Shown here one piece after another: positions 1 through 12,500 of a stretch of DNA of 64,000 nt; the stretch's first letter is position 1, and every line of letters begins with the position of its first letter. Source of the stretch: Pyronema omphalodes (Eukaryota; Ascomycota; Pezizomycetes; Pezizales; Pyronemataceae). Below the pieces are notes generated by a model. That model was not told the DNA's origin. It made no database searches and was given only the letters and a program-made list of their open reading frames with translations. The position numbers were made by a program, and so were the translations under genes. Location: the NCBI GenBank assembly GCA_024516155.1, contig JAJJXM010000005.1:744001-808000 (forward strand), in the 5' to 3' direction.

Positions 1-1304
1 GCGTCCGGGGCAACACAGTTGAAGGAATTTGTGTTCCAATGGTTGGTTGTGGTATTTTTTCCGATGGGGTCGCTGGAACGTCTGCAGAAATCGGCGTAAC
101 GACAGAAGGTGTTGCTGAGGATTGAAGCCGTAAGTTTGATCCAGGTGTGGACGGTGTGTGAAGTCGTGGTCTCTCATCTGCTTTAGCAACCGAAGTATCC
201 AAATCGCTATCGTCGTCGATTACAATACAACCATGTAAATTATTGATTAGAGGCTCAAAGTGACTGGGGCCAGGAGGAGCCCAGTTTTGTTCGTTAGGAC
301 GTCCAGGGTTGCAATATCCTATGTTAACCCCATTTTGGTGTGGATGTTGTAAATTGGGCCCCAAAGGAGGTTGTTGAAGTGGTTGCGGGTGAGATTGCAT
401 GAGAGATTGTGGGAGAGGCTGAAGTTGACTCCTCTGCGCGGTCATCTGTGCGCGAAGTTCTTGATATTTGCTAACTTCTGCCTGGCGCTTCTTTGTCTTC
501 GGGGTAGGCTGGTTGCTACGCCTATACTTTCCAGGAGGCGTATCCGGATAGACGCAATCGCGTTGCGATCTTTCGCAAAAAGTACATGGTGTACCCGTGC
601 TACACTTTTTCTTACTCTTATGGCAATTCGCTAATCAATTATCAGCATGAATCGTATAGTCACATTGCAAAGAACAACATACTACATGCAACAATCCTCT
701 TACGCTTCCCGGTTGTATTCAATGCCGCCGGCTGCGCTCCCGTTGGAGCAGGTACATTCCTGCGGAATGATGTCGGAGCTACTCCAACATGTGCAGATAT
801 AGCAGGATTGACTGTGGGTCTAGGAGGTGTCGGATACCCCAGATTTTCGGTCGTATATGTCGCTACTGTCGAAGTGTCGGGAATCGAAATATTCGGTACG
901 ACATTCCTAGAGCTCGGAAGAACTGGTATGATGGTCCTAGGAGTAGTATTTGCTTCTGTACTCTGGTTTGCAGGTTGTGACACAATAATAGGCGCAGGTG
1001 CAACAAACACAGGCGCAGGTACAGACTCAGCCGTGGGTACAGATACAGGTGAAGGAGCAGACACGGGCGTAGGAGCAGCCACAAGTGGAGGGGGGGTTGT
1101 TGCTGGCGTAGGAAGGTATAACTTCTTAGGCGGGGGTGGGGAAGGATCAAATAGACTGTCCAAATATGAGTCGTTCTGAGGGAATGTCTCTGGGCGTCCT
1201 GTTCCACTGGCAGAAGGGTTGGTATGGTTGCTCGAGGAACACGGTTCTTGTTGCTCGGCCGACTTCTTCGCAGGTGTAGGTAAAATCAGCGACATTTTCG
1301 ACAA
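1..1304 (-). CDS. Zn(2)Cys(6) transcription factor, C-terminus cut by the window edge
   Basis: Exon 1 is 683-1304, exon 2 runs from 630 off the left edge, and the intron is 631-682 (52 nt, GTATGT...TTAG on the minus strand). The first ~205 residues are Pro/Thr/Ser-rich and look disordered. Splicing creates a perfect fungal binuclear zinc cluster of the form C-x2-C-x6-C-x5-C-x2-C-x6-C: it begins ACTNCHKSKKKC and continues STGTPCTFCERSQRDC, with the intron inside the first codons of the cluster. A basic linker and Gln/Pro-rich sequence follow. The family binds CGG-type DNA half-sites in the nucleus. The start is the first ATG of the open frame; a second Met lies three codons on. The zinc cluster sits unusually far from the N-terminus. 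Any middle regulatory domain lies outside the window, so the target pathway cannot be told. Confidence 0.85.
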
Positions 1305-2154
1305 CTGGGAGATATCGCTCTACTGAGGATTAGAAAGACTGGATGGCATAACCGAAGCTTGGTGAGCAAAGCGAAAGTTGTCGTGGTTGATTGGTCCGGT
1401 CTATGATCAGTCTATGATCAGTGTCGTCGTGGAAAAACTTATGGAGAGCCCTACGCGCTAGTTACTGACAGAGTAAGCGTCGTTATTGAAACTTGACGGC
1501 AGGCGAGCAACGTCAGCAGGGTATATCCTGGCTCTTATACAGGGTTTGAGTGCTAGACAAGGATGGTGGCTTAATGTGAGCTAGTGACTGCGCATTTCAA
1601 GCTCACGTGATAGTAACGCGCTCACCATTGAGGCTCATCATCTTGATCATCTTATCTAGGGCTCAAGAATGACAGAACCTGATTATGTCATCATTGAAGT
1701 AACGAAGACTATCTGAGGCAATCAACTGTTCATCACTCATAGATTAACGAAGAGATTCCCAGCACATTATCCTTTGGCACATGGGTCCTACAATCATCAT
1801 CATGAACAGACAGTCTCATCAGTTTTGTTGCCTGGATTATTCAGAATTAAGCTTTCTGAACAAGGTTATTTTCGCTAATAATATTACAGTTCTTAGCATC
1901 GTGTGTAGATTACACAGACATGCACTTTCCAGTCAGCCCTACAAATGCCTCGTTCCTCAAACTATCTTTGTTTGTTGACTATTTCGACGGGCTCCCGGTT
2001 CAACGCGACTTCATAAAGCCTTCTCGTCATCGTCATCGTCGTCGCGTAACCCCCACCTATCCAACCACTAACTCCCACCAGCCAAGCCCGGTCATCTCCA
2101 CTCCTCAGAACCCGGCCTCACCACAGCACCCTGCATCTCATCCCGCATCCAACC
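1305..2154. other. Intergenic, divergent promoters
   Basis: An 850-bp spacer between the minus-strand zinc-cluster gene and the plus-strand CAF16 gene, so it should hold both promoters. There is a near-direct repeat of GGTCTATGATCAGT around 1400-1425. The last 150 bases before the CAF16 start are rich in C and in CA/CC pyrimidine tracts, as is common upstream of fungal start codons. I see no TATA box I would defend. Confidence 0.5.
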
Positions 2155-3016
2155 ATGAACCCCTCCGCGCCCTCCATTCACATCTCCGACCTAAACTACA
2201 ACTTTCCTGATGGCTCTTGCGCCTTGGAAAATATCGACCTTCATCTTCCTCCTGGATCCCGTACCCTCCTAATTGGAGGTCCGTTTTCTCTTTCTCCCCC
2301 TCCTCCCTGCGTCTAACACATAATCCACAGCCAATGGTGCCGGTAAAACCACTCTTCTCCGTTTGATGTCCGGAAAGCGTCTTGCGCCCTCTGGTAGCAT
2401 CCTAATCGGCGGTGTTGACCCTTTCAAGACCGGTCTTGAGGGCGTCACCTACCTCGGTATGGAATGGGTTCTCAACCCCATTGTTCGCAACGACATCTAC
2501 GTTTCCGAGCTTCTTTCCTCCGTTGGCGGCGGCTACTACCCCGAGCGTCGTGACCAGCTTGTCAGAATCCTCGATATCGATGTCAACTGGCGTATGCACG
2601 CTGTCTCCGATGGAGAGCGTCGTCGTGTTCAGCTTGCTATGGGATTGTTGCGTCCGTGGTCAATCTTGTTGTTGGATGAGGTTACTGTGGACTTGGATGT
2701 GCTCGCCAGAGCTAGATTCTTGCAGTTCTTGAAGGAGGAAACTGAGACTAGAGCTTGCACTGTGGTTTATGCGACGCATATTCTCGAGAGTGCTGGAGCT
2801 TGGGCAACGCACTTGGTTAGAGTCACCCTTGGAAAGGTCAGATACTACGGAGAGACTCAGGAGATTATCAAGCGTGAGGGAGGATTCGGACTCTTGGAGG
2901 TTGTGCTCAAGTGGTTGGAGGAGGACCTCATTGAGCGTGGACCTCGTGGAGGAAAAGTGAGCGAGGCTGTGAGTTACAGTGATGTCACGAAGGTGGAACT
3001 TAATATTCAGGTCTAG
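2155..3016 (+). CDS. CAF16: CAF16-type ABC ATPase (CCR4-associated)
   Basis: Exons 2155-2278 and 2331-3016; the 52-nt intron is exactly in the Walker A loop. The product is 269 aa. It is a single soluble ABC ATPase domain with no membrane segments: Walker A GANGAGKT at 41-48, signature VSDGERRRVQL near 133-143, Walker B SILLLDEVT at 152-160 and the H-loop His at 191. Length and the signature variant SDGERRR fit Caf16, the non-transporter ABC protein that in yeast associates with the Ccr4-Not complex and the Mediator-linked transcription machinery. The start ATG is preceded by ATCCAACC and is the only one giving the family N-terminus. The intron position was set because only this splice restores the P-loop. 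An ABC-I family member of the same shape is the only real alternative. Confidence 0.93.
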
Positions 3017-4633
3017 ATAGGGAAGGATCTAAATGGCGTCAAGGGAAGGTTCAGTGAAATTTCATCATGGGAAAAGGCGTAACGGTTTTCAACCCCGTTT
3101 GTTTTTGTAGATTAGGCGGTAATGACTTTGAAAAATGATACTTTTTTGCTAGGTACTTGCTGAACTTTCCATGTGATACGCTGGTGAATCCACAAGGTTG
3201 CATACATAGGGCTGTGAGCTCTTCGAAGTTTCGTGATAGCTCACTCTAGCCAAGCCGGACTAAGCTCAGCCGACATCTTCGGTCAAGACGAGACTTAAAC
3301 CGAGACGTCGGTCGACGCATATATTAGCCAGCAAATTGACATCCATAAAGTATTCATTAACCCGTCAGTGGCCATAATTTATCCAACCACAAGCGCGCTA
3401 TAAACGCCGGGGAAAAAAAGAACTAGAATCAGTGGCGAAGCTCGCAGGCTTATGCTGTACAGAATGTAGACGCAACGTCATTACATATACAGCATGCATA
3501 TGCACAAAGAGGTGGCAATGACCTTGTGATAACTCTGTGATAACCCTGTGGTAACCTTGTGGTAACTTTATAATAACCCAAAGTTTAATTGGTGTTAGGC
3601 ACCATAGACATCGCTTTAAAGAGTGGCATTATAAAATCCGAATCCTGCGGGAGGAATAATAAAGAATATCAAACGGCCATCCATAGATCTAGCATATTTA
3701 GCCAAACCAAGTGGCTTCCTTCATGGTTCGTCTTACTCAGTACCCATATGTAGGGCTCTTGCTGCCTAGAATATCTTACCCAGTACTCATCTACCTGGTT
3801 CTGCCGGAGATAGTAGCATGTCTTATTCGAACCTGAGGAAACCCAAGAAACCGCGAAGGAGCCCGAGGCAATCTAGGTAAACATGTGGGTTTCATCCTAT
3901 GTATATATTACAATATCAACGAAGGTAAAGTAAGATAATGCAAAGTAAGGTGAGCTAAAGTACATCTCTTCGATTCTATTCTATTCGATTCGATCGATCG
4001 CACCGCTGTGAATCGGGGATATTTCTTTTTTTCTGTCATTATGCATTCTATAATCTTCTGGGTTGTTATACATGCTTACTTTCTCTTCTCTTCTCTTCTC
4101 GTAGACGGCCCGTACCGTAAGGTGTAAGCGGACCGCTGTAAGGTGTAAGATGCTGAGATGTCAAAGAAATCATTACCTGTGGCCACTACGTATGATTATC
4201 TTTATGATATTCTGAGTGAGTTGGTGAGTGAGTGAGTGAATATGTATACATACCATGGTTTATCACATCTGGAACCTACTAATATTGTTTTATAGATCTG
4301 GGTCCGGTCTAACATTTTTTATTTTTTCTTACCTGAGATTCAATTGCATATATGTATGTAAGATCTCTAAATAAAACGGGATAATGTATGTATGGTTTTT
4401 ATAGATATAAAAATACCTTGTGGCGTGCATACATATGCTGCGAATCTAAGATCCCTCGTACATACATACATGCCAGTAAGTTGTAACCTCGGGTAATGGG
4501 TTTATATTTTCATCATTTCTAATTTTTTTCTCTTTCTGCGTTTTTGATTGATTTTGGTTGGGTTGAATGAGATTGAATAATAGTCCGCTTGCGGAATTCT
4601 GTCGCGGTTTATGCAAATAGAGTGAGTTGATAC
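3017..4633. other. Gene-poor intergenic DNA
   Basis: No credible coding frame. There are short simple repeats: TGTGATAACCC-like variants near 3525-3575, TTCTC repeats near 4080-4100, (GAGT)n near 4215-4240 and ACATACAT runs near 4455-4475. It probably includes the CAF16 3' UTR at its left end. Confidence 0.5.
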
Positions 4634-4867
4634 TGGAGAACTTCCCGTAAGACTATAGCAATTCTTCTTCTATTACATTTTCCAACAAAACACAATGCCA
4701 TCTAATCTATCAAAATCTGTAACTCCGAAATCACAAAGTCATTGGGGTCAGAGACGCGCTGAATCGTGATAAGCGAATTTGTAACAATTTACGGTATCAA
4801 TCTGCTGTAAAATGCAATAGAAAAATTGTTGCTATAGCGTGTCTATAGCCTTACGGGAAGTTCTCCA
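4634..4867. mobile_element. MITE-like element with long imperfect terminal inverted repeats
   Basis: The outer 18 bases TGGAGAACTTCCCGTAAG (4634-4651) are repeated perfectly and inverted at 4850-4867. Beyond them the arms stay similar for about 55-60 bases (CTATAGC, TTCTATTxCATTTT on both sides). The right arm carries an extra ~11 bases that duplicate the CTATAGC block. The interior, about 110 bp, is non-coding. Size (234 bp), long terminal inverted repeats and lack of coding capacity fit a MITE. No clean target-site duplication is visible, so the superfamily is open. Confidence 0.6.
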
Positions 4868-7800
4868 CTTGGGACTTTGGAATTGGTGGGATTCTCTTGC
4901 TATATAGCTTTTACTGAGATTGAATTTCGCTTCAACCGTGGCTGCTGCTTGGGAAAAATTTAAGATATGAATATATAGTAGTCTAGTAGAAAGAGATTAT
5001 GAATAAATATTGTAGAGTAATTGAACTTAAATACTCATGAATAGAAATATATCCAAGTTGTTATAGATAATTTCATTTTCAGAAAGCGCTCACTCGGATC
5101 ATTGTCGGTCGATCGAGTCAACTACATATCTTTGGAAGAGAAAGCTTAAAGCTTAGATGAGTTCCTATAAAATATAGAAACTATCATACGATTACTAGAT
5201 GTACTTTGCGTAACTGCATATCCAGTATATTTATACTTGAAATAATTCAATTCCCATCGAAGCTCATTTTAGAACTTTTGGGTACCAGGCTGTGGGTAGA
5301 TGCTCGTGATGTATTATAACATATTTCATATCCCCTACAGTACTTTGAAGTTCAAACTGTACTTGTACTATATATACTGCTACTATTGTCAACAGGAAAG
5401 ATGTTAGATAGCCTGGTATAGTAGAGACTCAAAAATCACTGATTCTTTTACCTCTGACTACACTGCACAATACACTCCGGAGGAAACTATACCTATCAAG
5501 TCCATCCATACTACACAAATGCGCAACATGTACTCTTTCTGTAGTATCTTCAAATATAACATCCTACACACTCCATATAAACCCACTTCAATCCTTCCCA
5601 TTAACCTATCCACCTCTACATTACCAACCACAGAATCTCTTTATTCACACTTCTGTAACAAATCAAAGCTCAAAATTACCATCCAAAAATAACTGATAAA
5701 ACCACACCAAACCTAAATGAAAATCCAATCTGGCACCAGCTTGTTGGGGGGGGGGGGGGGGGAGGGGGGTTAATAGAATTAAACGCCAAATTCAAAAATC
5801 ACTACTCATCGTTGAGTTTCATCGGTAAAGAAACACAGGTACAGATACAAGGGCTCTAGTTATAGTTATAGAAGGCAATAAATAATATCTAGATCCTGTT
5901 TTGATCGCGTCTATATCCAGAGCCAGAGCCAGTGTTAGGGCTGTGCCCTAATTTTAGCAACCATATGTTAATAGAACATTACTGTATTATCAACATTCAT
6001 ACCTCTTCGTCCATCATCAATCCCATACAAGATGACTTCTTTCTTCACCAGTTACGAGTAAACCACAGTCATCCAATATCAACAGTAAGTATACCCCAAC
6101 ATAATAATAATCCCCACCCCCAACCCTCCAACCAACGTATACCCCAACACAATAATGATCCTCACCCCCTATTCTCCAACCAACGAAATGAACACAATCA
6201 ACCAACCAACAAAACCAACCAAAACCAGAACCAGAACCAGAGCCTACCAACCCAGCAAAAACCTACCGAATCACAAACCATGACTTCCACCGCGGGTATT
6301 AGTCATGTGATACCTAACACAGCATACGCAGGTCCAGTCAATGAAACCTTGTTTTTTTTGCAGTGTGCTCCCTCCCCACCCACCCACCTACTATCCACCG
6401 AAATTTCTAGAAGACGAAGACTAGACTTTGAAAGCTATGTATAGAGCTTCGGTTGTTGTGAAATGGAAGAAAAGAGAAGAGAAGAGAAGAGGGCAGAAGA
6501 GAAGAGAAGAGGACAGAAGAGGACAGCAGAGAGGAGTATAGAGCAGCATATCCCATTTTTTTTTTTTGATATATCTCTTGTTTCTCTTGTTTCTCTGTAT
6601 ATGTACATAATACATAACCAAGTTTCAAAAAGAATACAATCCAGGAATTCATCACTTTATCCAGAGCCCGCCACTTACTCCAGAGCTCAGAGCTCAGAGC
6701 CCAGAGCCCATTCCATAAATCCATAGCAAGACAGCATAGCCATGAAATCCAGAATCCAGAATTCAGAATCCAGAATCAAAAATCCAGACAGAGTTACAAA
6801 AAAAAAAAAACAAGTTACTAAAATCCCAAGGAATTTGATTTTTTGCCACCCGAGTATTTGTTACATATACATACATATACTTATCACTGCATCCAGCAGC
6901 AGTACCAGCACCCAATACCACCTTGTAGCATCCAGTAGCATCCAGTAGCATTCAGTAGTATGTACAATGATGATCCCCCCGCCCCCCACCCCCCGTCCCG
7001 CCCCGCCCCCGGCTATGGATACACGTGCAGACATGAAGACATGAAGCCAAAGCAGATCGCCAAGGGAAGATCGTGACGTAATATAGCAGTAGCAGTAGCA
7101 TATTTCTGGATACAGTCGTACTCCGCCATGTTTTTCTTGAAAAGTTCTAGAACGAATTTATATGGCTGGTCAATGGTCTCAGTGGTCTCAAGGGGAATTG
7201 GCTGTTCTGTTGTGAGCTGCGGGATGTGGATGGATCTACAGTAATGGGGAGGATATGGCATCTGGGAATTTTGGAGTTTGGGTTTGAGTAGAGAAGGGGT
7301 GACTTAGGATCATTTTGTGTTTCATGGACTGAATAGTTGGAACATTCGAATACTTGATAGAAGAAGATGGGTTTGGGGGGTTGTTTGGAAGTCTTTAGAT
7401 TACGCTTGATTATATGGACGATATCGAAACAATTTTATCACATCACACGATCACAGAGCGAAGGAGCACCAGAAGTTTTTTTAAACTTTTTTTTATTTTT
7501 TTATTTTTTTAAACTTTTTTTTTATTTTTTTATTTTTTTGAACTTTTTTTTTATTTTTTTGGTTCCATTTCTCAGCTTTTGCAAGCCTTTGAAACAGTCC
7601 CAAAAATAATTTTTTTTATTTTATTTTTATATCCTCCACTTTCCACGCGATGAACTCAAGCCTATAGCAAGAGCCATTCCAGTCCATGACTACATACTCG
7701 TCATCTCATTCCCACATTCGTAAGTAAAAAGTTTCAACCGCCCAACTACAAGCCGAATCGCACAAAACACAACCCGGTTAAACAGCATACAGTCCATCTC

Positions 7801-8364
7801 TTCCTCGCGCTCCGTGGAATCCCTACCCATCTTCACCCCCCCTTCTTACAAAACCCAGTATCCTATCCTAAACAACAAACAACTATAACATATGCCAAAA
7901 AAGAGTGTAGATGTAAAAAATTGAAACACAGAAACATAGACATATTGTTGGATATAAAACCCTCCACTTATACAAGCAGAAAAGTAGAAATCGTACAGTA
8001 ACGCCCGCTTCAATCAAAGACAAAACAAAAAACACAAACTAAACAAGATGGTCAAACAAAGACAGTAAAAAGGAAAACAGAACAATAAGATCTGGTAGAG
8101 TTAAAAAATAACTACCGTTGATCTTTGCAAACGCGAATTAAAGGATAACAAAACTCCCTAAACCCCGAATATCCAGAAAAATGCTATGCGATACCGTGCC
8201 TCCAAAAACCGAAAAGGTGAGCCGTTAAGAGCGTTTTCCGTAATACTCCAAATACCCCAAGCAATGAGAAAACAAAGAAAAGAATATAAATATCGAAGTA
8301 TTTACCAGAAGATGTGCTTTGAAAGCTGCCCCTTCGAAAGAACCGGATAGAAATGATGGGAGGT
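4868..8364. other. Gene-poor intergenic DNA with simple repeats
   Basis: No convincing gene. The stretch contains a 15-base G run with a following G block (5747-5768), two copies of a ~50-bp direct repeat around 6090-6185 (TACCCCAACA...CTCCAACCAACG), a purine tract of GAAGAG repeats (6465-6535), and a tandem T-rich repeat of ~36-bp period (7475-7560). The open frame at 5932-6444 is made of these low-complexity repeats and is not called. The end nearest 8364 is probably the 3' UTR of the decapping-enhancer gene. Confidence 0.5.
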
Positions 8365-9546
8365 TTAGTACATAACGCCGTGAATGACTCGCGGGGCCAT
8401 GTTGAGCATCTCGCGTAGCTTGTTCTCCTTGTGCATGGTGTTGTCGTCCATGCCACAAGGGATGTTGTCCGATCGTACCTCAAACATGTTGGGAAACTGG
8501 GGTGGACAATTGTACTGCGGTTCGGGCGAACGCAAAGGCGAGGTGAGAGGAGTAAAGTATTCCGGTGACTTGGGTGGTTCCGGGGTGTGGTACATCTGGC
8601 GAGGTTGAGCAGCGCGAAGAGGGGAGCCGTAGTTGTTAACTGCAGTCCGTCCACGGTACTGAGACGAGGGAGAAGGCGTAGTGCTTGGCTGAGTCGAGCG
8701 TGCTAGGTATTGATATAGGTCTCCCTTGTGCTGAGAAGGAATAGAGTAGGGCGTTGAATTGGGGGCGGGAGAGCTCGGTAAACTCTTGAAGAGATCTTCC
8801 ATGATGAACGTATCCGTTACCGCCCTGGAAGGCGCCGGACGCACCTGTGCGTCCTGGTGAGGGGTAGCAAGGGGTCTTCGGGGAGTGGCTGTGCCAAATA
8901 TATCTCTATCGGTGGCCGAATCGCTATCTGAATTGTCGTTGGACTTCTTTCGTGCGATTTCGGCGGCATGGGCCTTGAACAACATATCTAAAGAAGTATT
9001 GGAAGGAGGAGAAACAGATACGTTGTCCGAGTCGTCTTGGAAAAGACGAGCGCTGGTGATATTTGATGGAACGGATTTAGAAAAGAACTTAGGAATAGGT
9101 AAAGCCGATGGAGCAGGAGATTGGTGGAAGCCAGAGCCAGCGTAAGCCTTGCTAGGCGAGTCAGGGAAATGAGTCGGAGTTGCAACCGGGCTCGTGTGCT
9201 CTGACGCCGCAGAATCAGATAGTGTGCTATCGGACGTAGGGGCTTTGACGAGGTCCTTGGGTTTGCGAGTACGACGCTTCTTCTTGTCGGTACCATGTTG
9301 AGGGGTTCGTGGAGGTGCTTTAACTGGCGAAGAATTTCTTCCCTTGTTCGCATCGAATTGAGGAGAGTATTGTAATTTAGAGTTGGGCACCTGTTGACCG
9401 GCGTCGTTGACGTTTTTAACATTATTAGGGGTGTACGAGATGTTGGTATAGTGCTCGGTTTTTGTTTGCCGGTTGGGAGTGCGCGCAACGTTCTGCTGTC
9501 GGCGCGACTCCGGAGGTGGTGTAGAAACAGTGATAGCCGCAGTCAT
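8365..9546 (-). CDS. Edc1/PNRC-type mRNA decapping enhancer
   Basis: Single exon, 393 aa, almost entirely low-complexity and rich in Ser, Pro, Thr and Asn. Two short linear motifs identify it. YAGSGF at 135-140 matches the YAGxxF activation motif by which Edc1/PNRC proteins stimulate Dcp2. LPIPKFF at 149-155 matches the LPxPxF motif that docks on the EVH1 domain of Dcp1. Their order and ~10-residue spacing are those known for the family. A Lys/Arg block (residues 88-97, KKKRRTRKPK) lies before them. The protein would act in cytoplasmic 5'-3' mRNA decay. The C-terminus has a conserved-looking patch (PPQFPNMFEVRSDNIPCGM) of unknown role. The start is the first ATG after an upstream in-frame stop region. 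Fungal relatives are often labelled only as hypothetical or proteophosphoglycan-like proteins. Confidence 0.8.
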   Translation of the reverse strand: MTAAITVSTPPPESRRQQNVARTPNRQTKTEHYTNISYTPNNVKNVNDAGQQVPNSKLQYSPQFDANKGRNSSPVKAPPRTPQHGTDKKKRRTRKPKDLVKAPTSDSTLSDSAASEHTSPVATPTHFPDSPSKAYAGSGFHQSPAPSALPIPKFFSKSVPSNITSARLFQDDSDNVSVSPPSNTSLDMLFKAHAAEIARKKSNDNSDSDSATDRDIFGTATPRRPLATPHQDAQVRPAPSRAVTDTFIMEDLFKSLPSSPAPNSTPYSIPSQHKGDLYQYLARSTQPSTTPSPSSQYRGRTAVNNYGSPLRAAQPRQMYHTPEPPKSPEYFTPLTSPLRSPEPQYNCPPQFPNMFEVRSDNIPCGMDDNTMHKENKLREMLNMAPRVIHGVMY

Positions 9547-12500
9547 GATGAATATGGTGACGAAAGGACTATAGGATTATAGCAGAACCAAAACGCTTGT
9601 ACGCCGTAGAACACCGAACGCAAAAGTAAAAAAAAAAAAATATGACCGAAGATTTGCTTCGAAAATAGATGTTATCGCTTGAAGATGGTGATTTGATTGA
9701 CCCGACTAGAATGCAGTATATAAGTCGAGATGCGAGAGCCGACCGTGCAGCAGTGCGAAGAACTGAGAGGTCGAAGCGTAAACAGAAGTAAAAGTAATTG
9801 GTTTGATATTGATTTTTTATTGCGAGAAATAGAAACGAAGTCGACGGGAGAGAAATGTAAGTATTGTGGTGCGGACCATGGGGGGTAGTGTGAAGGTTGG
9901 AGGTTGATAGGAGAGGAAGAAAGGGAATCAAGAGAAGAGGGAACGATGCAACTATAGTAAGCAGATGGGCTAGGGGCAAGGTTATCCTAAACGAGCATGG
10001 TATCTGTGCGCCGTTACTGGGATATAGAATAACCCTGCCCTGCATAGAATGATTAAGAGCAGCTATACCAAAAGTAGTTTGGTATGTACATTATAGTAGC
10101 GCAGTTGAGGAGGTATGAGTGGCAATAAGCGGGTGTCGACCGCCTCTCGCCTGAGGTCGAGTTGCCAACACCGAGTGGTAGTCTACCAACTAACCATAAT
10201 TACATAATTACCATCCCCGCTACCCTCCAATCAAATCAACATGCCCTCGAACCAGCTTATCAGCGGTCACAGCATGTCTATTGCCATCCTGTCCGCCTAG
10301 CGAAGGAGCGAGGAGCGAGCAGCGAACAGGCAATCATCAGCCAGCCAGGAGAGTGAGCGAATCCCCCGCCCAAGCAAGCAAATCTCCAACATCCATTACC
10401 CAGCAAGCCAATCTCCAATCTCCAACATCCATCACCCAGCAAGCCAATCCCCCGCACAGCCTCCCCCCATTTTCGCGTTTCGTTGCTCTGCCTGGCTCTG
10501 CTCATGTGGAAACTGCAACCGTCCAGAAGCAGCATCGTCCAGACACGCACATCCAGCACAACGAGCAGGGGCTCCGCAACTTCCCGCACTTCATTCGTGA
10601 ATTTCCGATCCAGACAGCCGATGCTCGAAAAGAAGCATAGCAATGCCTCGCTGAGATTATTTTATTCTGTCGCTCCAAGTCACCTTCCGTATCATAGTAT
10701 TATTCTGCAGTAGCAGTCCAGCTGATGTTTTTTTTACATTCGTTGCATTGTTTTCCGAGTGTCGCTCCTTCAAATGAGATCAAAGGATTTTAAAAGCCCC
10801 AAGTGAACCGATGGAACCACTCAATCCTCGTAGAGCCCTGCTGTCATAACAACGCACAGACACATCGCCAGCATTCCGGGCAAAGTATTGGCTTCAAATC
10901 ATCGACTTTCTTTACAACTTGGTCAAGTACAGTAGTTCCATACGTATTCATACATTTTAGCTGGTCAATCTGCGTACGCAAGTGTAGAGATGAAGTACAT
11001 ACTGAGACCTTACTTGACAAAGCGCGCCAACCACCAAACAAAAATTCTAGGGCATCAGTACTTACACTTTCGTTCTACGGTGTTATGTAGGAGGCGATTT
11101 TTCAATCTCAAGCCCGGATTCTGGGTCCTTGGCGTAGAGCAGATGGCACGTAAAGTGTCCCGATGGATTTAGAGCAAAACATAGCCCAGACCGAAGGGGT
11201 TATTTTATGAAACACCCGTTCGCTTGTAATACGCAGCAGATGGCGTTTTTTGGGCATGTTATCTAAAAGCAGCGTATTCGCAGTGCCGTAAGTGCGAACA
11301 AAATTACTGCATCCGAGAATTCCGCAATTAATCTCTGGCTGGAAAAAAATAACCCAATGCTCTCTCTGTGTGTTCAAAATTGAAGCTATGGTAACCATAT
11401 TCAACAACTCTTTGGATTGACTCCCCAAAACACTATATACGTGTTAAAAAGCGACACGGTTACATACATACATGCCTCTCTTCTGTCCTGTCCAGTTATA
11501 GCCAGCATCCCGCCTTGAATCAATGAATGAAAGCTATGCCACCAAAGAACTTTAAATAGCGGTGGCTATACGGGCTACCATACAGTTGTCGCGGACGGAC
11601 TCGCGGACTCGCAGACTCGCAATCTCATTTTCGAGTCGGGAATGACGACACATCAATCCAACTAAGCACCATACCACACACTAAAGCATGTCGATAACAA
11701 CTGTATCACCTCACTATCTATAACGATGCGGGGGGGTGGAGGTGGGGAGGGGATGTAAATACAGTACAGTAGGTAGGGAGAGGAGCAAGAAATAAAGGGC
11801 TGAAACTACATACATGATACAGTCGCATACATATGAATAGATTGAAAGGCGGGGGCGGGGGACGGGGCGGCTATGTAATATGTATGTTATTTGGGCATCA
11901 CATATCGGTGAGGTGGGGGACCACGCAGCAGTTGCCAGTGAGGGCACATCATCAGCGGCCAGCCAACCAACCCGACCCAACCTAACCAGCCAGCCAGATC
12001 AGTCTTCAGATCAGATCTTTTTGGCAGAAAACCTGGCGGTAGGGTGGGGTGGGGGACCAACATCCGAAACCGAAACCGGAGTGGTGGCTGCAACTAGCTT
12101 GTCTTGTTTAGGAAGCTGGGATATGAGACTTTTTGTCCAAAACTCCAGAACTCCCAAAACTTCAAGGGGACCAAGACAATTGCGGCGTTCAGGTGCACAT
12201 GCGGTAAGCTTCGCAATGTTTGTAACAATACATAGCAACATCATGCGAGCATTTTGTGGAGTTATGTTTCTCCCATCATCTTTCTTCTATGTAAGAAACT
12301 TTTTATGTGTTTTTTATTTTTTTATTCTTCGACGACGGCGAGCTGTGGATTGATGGGTATTTCCTGCAAATTAACATCACCTGATCTGGTACATACATTC
12401 CAACGGTTTTTTTTTTCGACGGACCAAGCCAAGCTGGATTATGTCGTCGACAACCGATCACCAGATAAATTTTGGCGGCCCTTAAGATAGCCTTTTGGGA

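Noticed and set aside
5932..6444. 170-codon plus-strand frame
   Set aside because: Composed of Asn/Pro/Gln-rich sequence from two direct repeats; no splice context or family motif.
9569..10045. 158-codon minus-strand frame upstream of the decapping enhancer
   Set aside because: Lies in the likely 5' UTR/promoter; hydrophobic low-complexity composition and no conserved motif.
10278..10643. Overlapping ~120-codon frames on both strands
   Set aside because: Both follow a short tandem duplication; neither shows a family signal.
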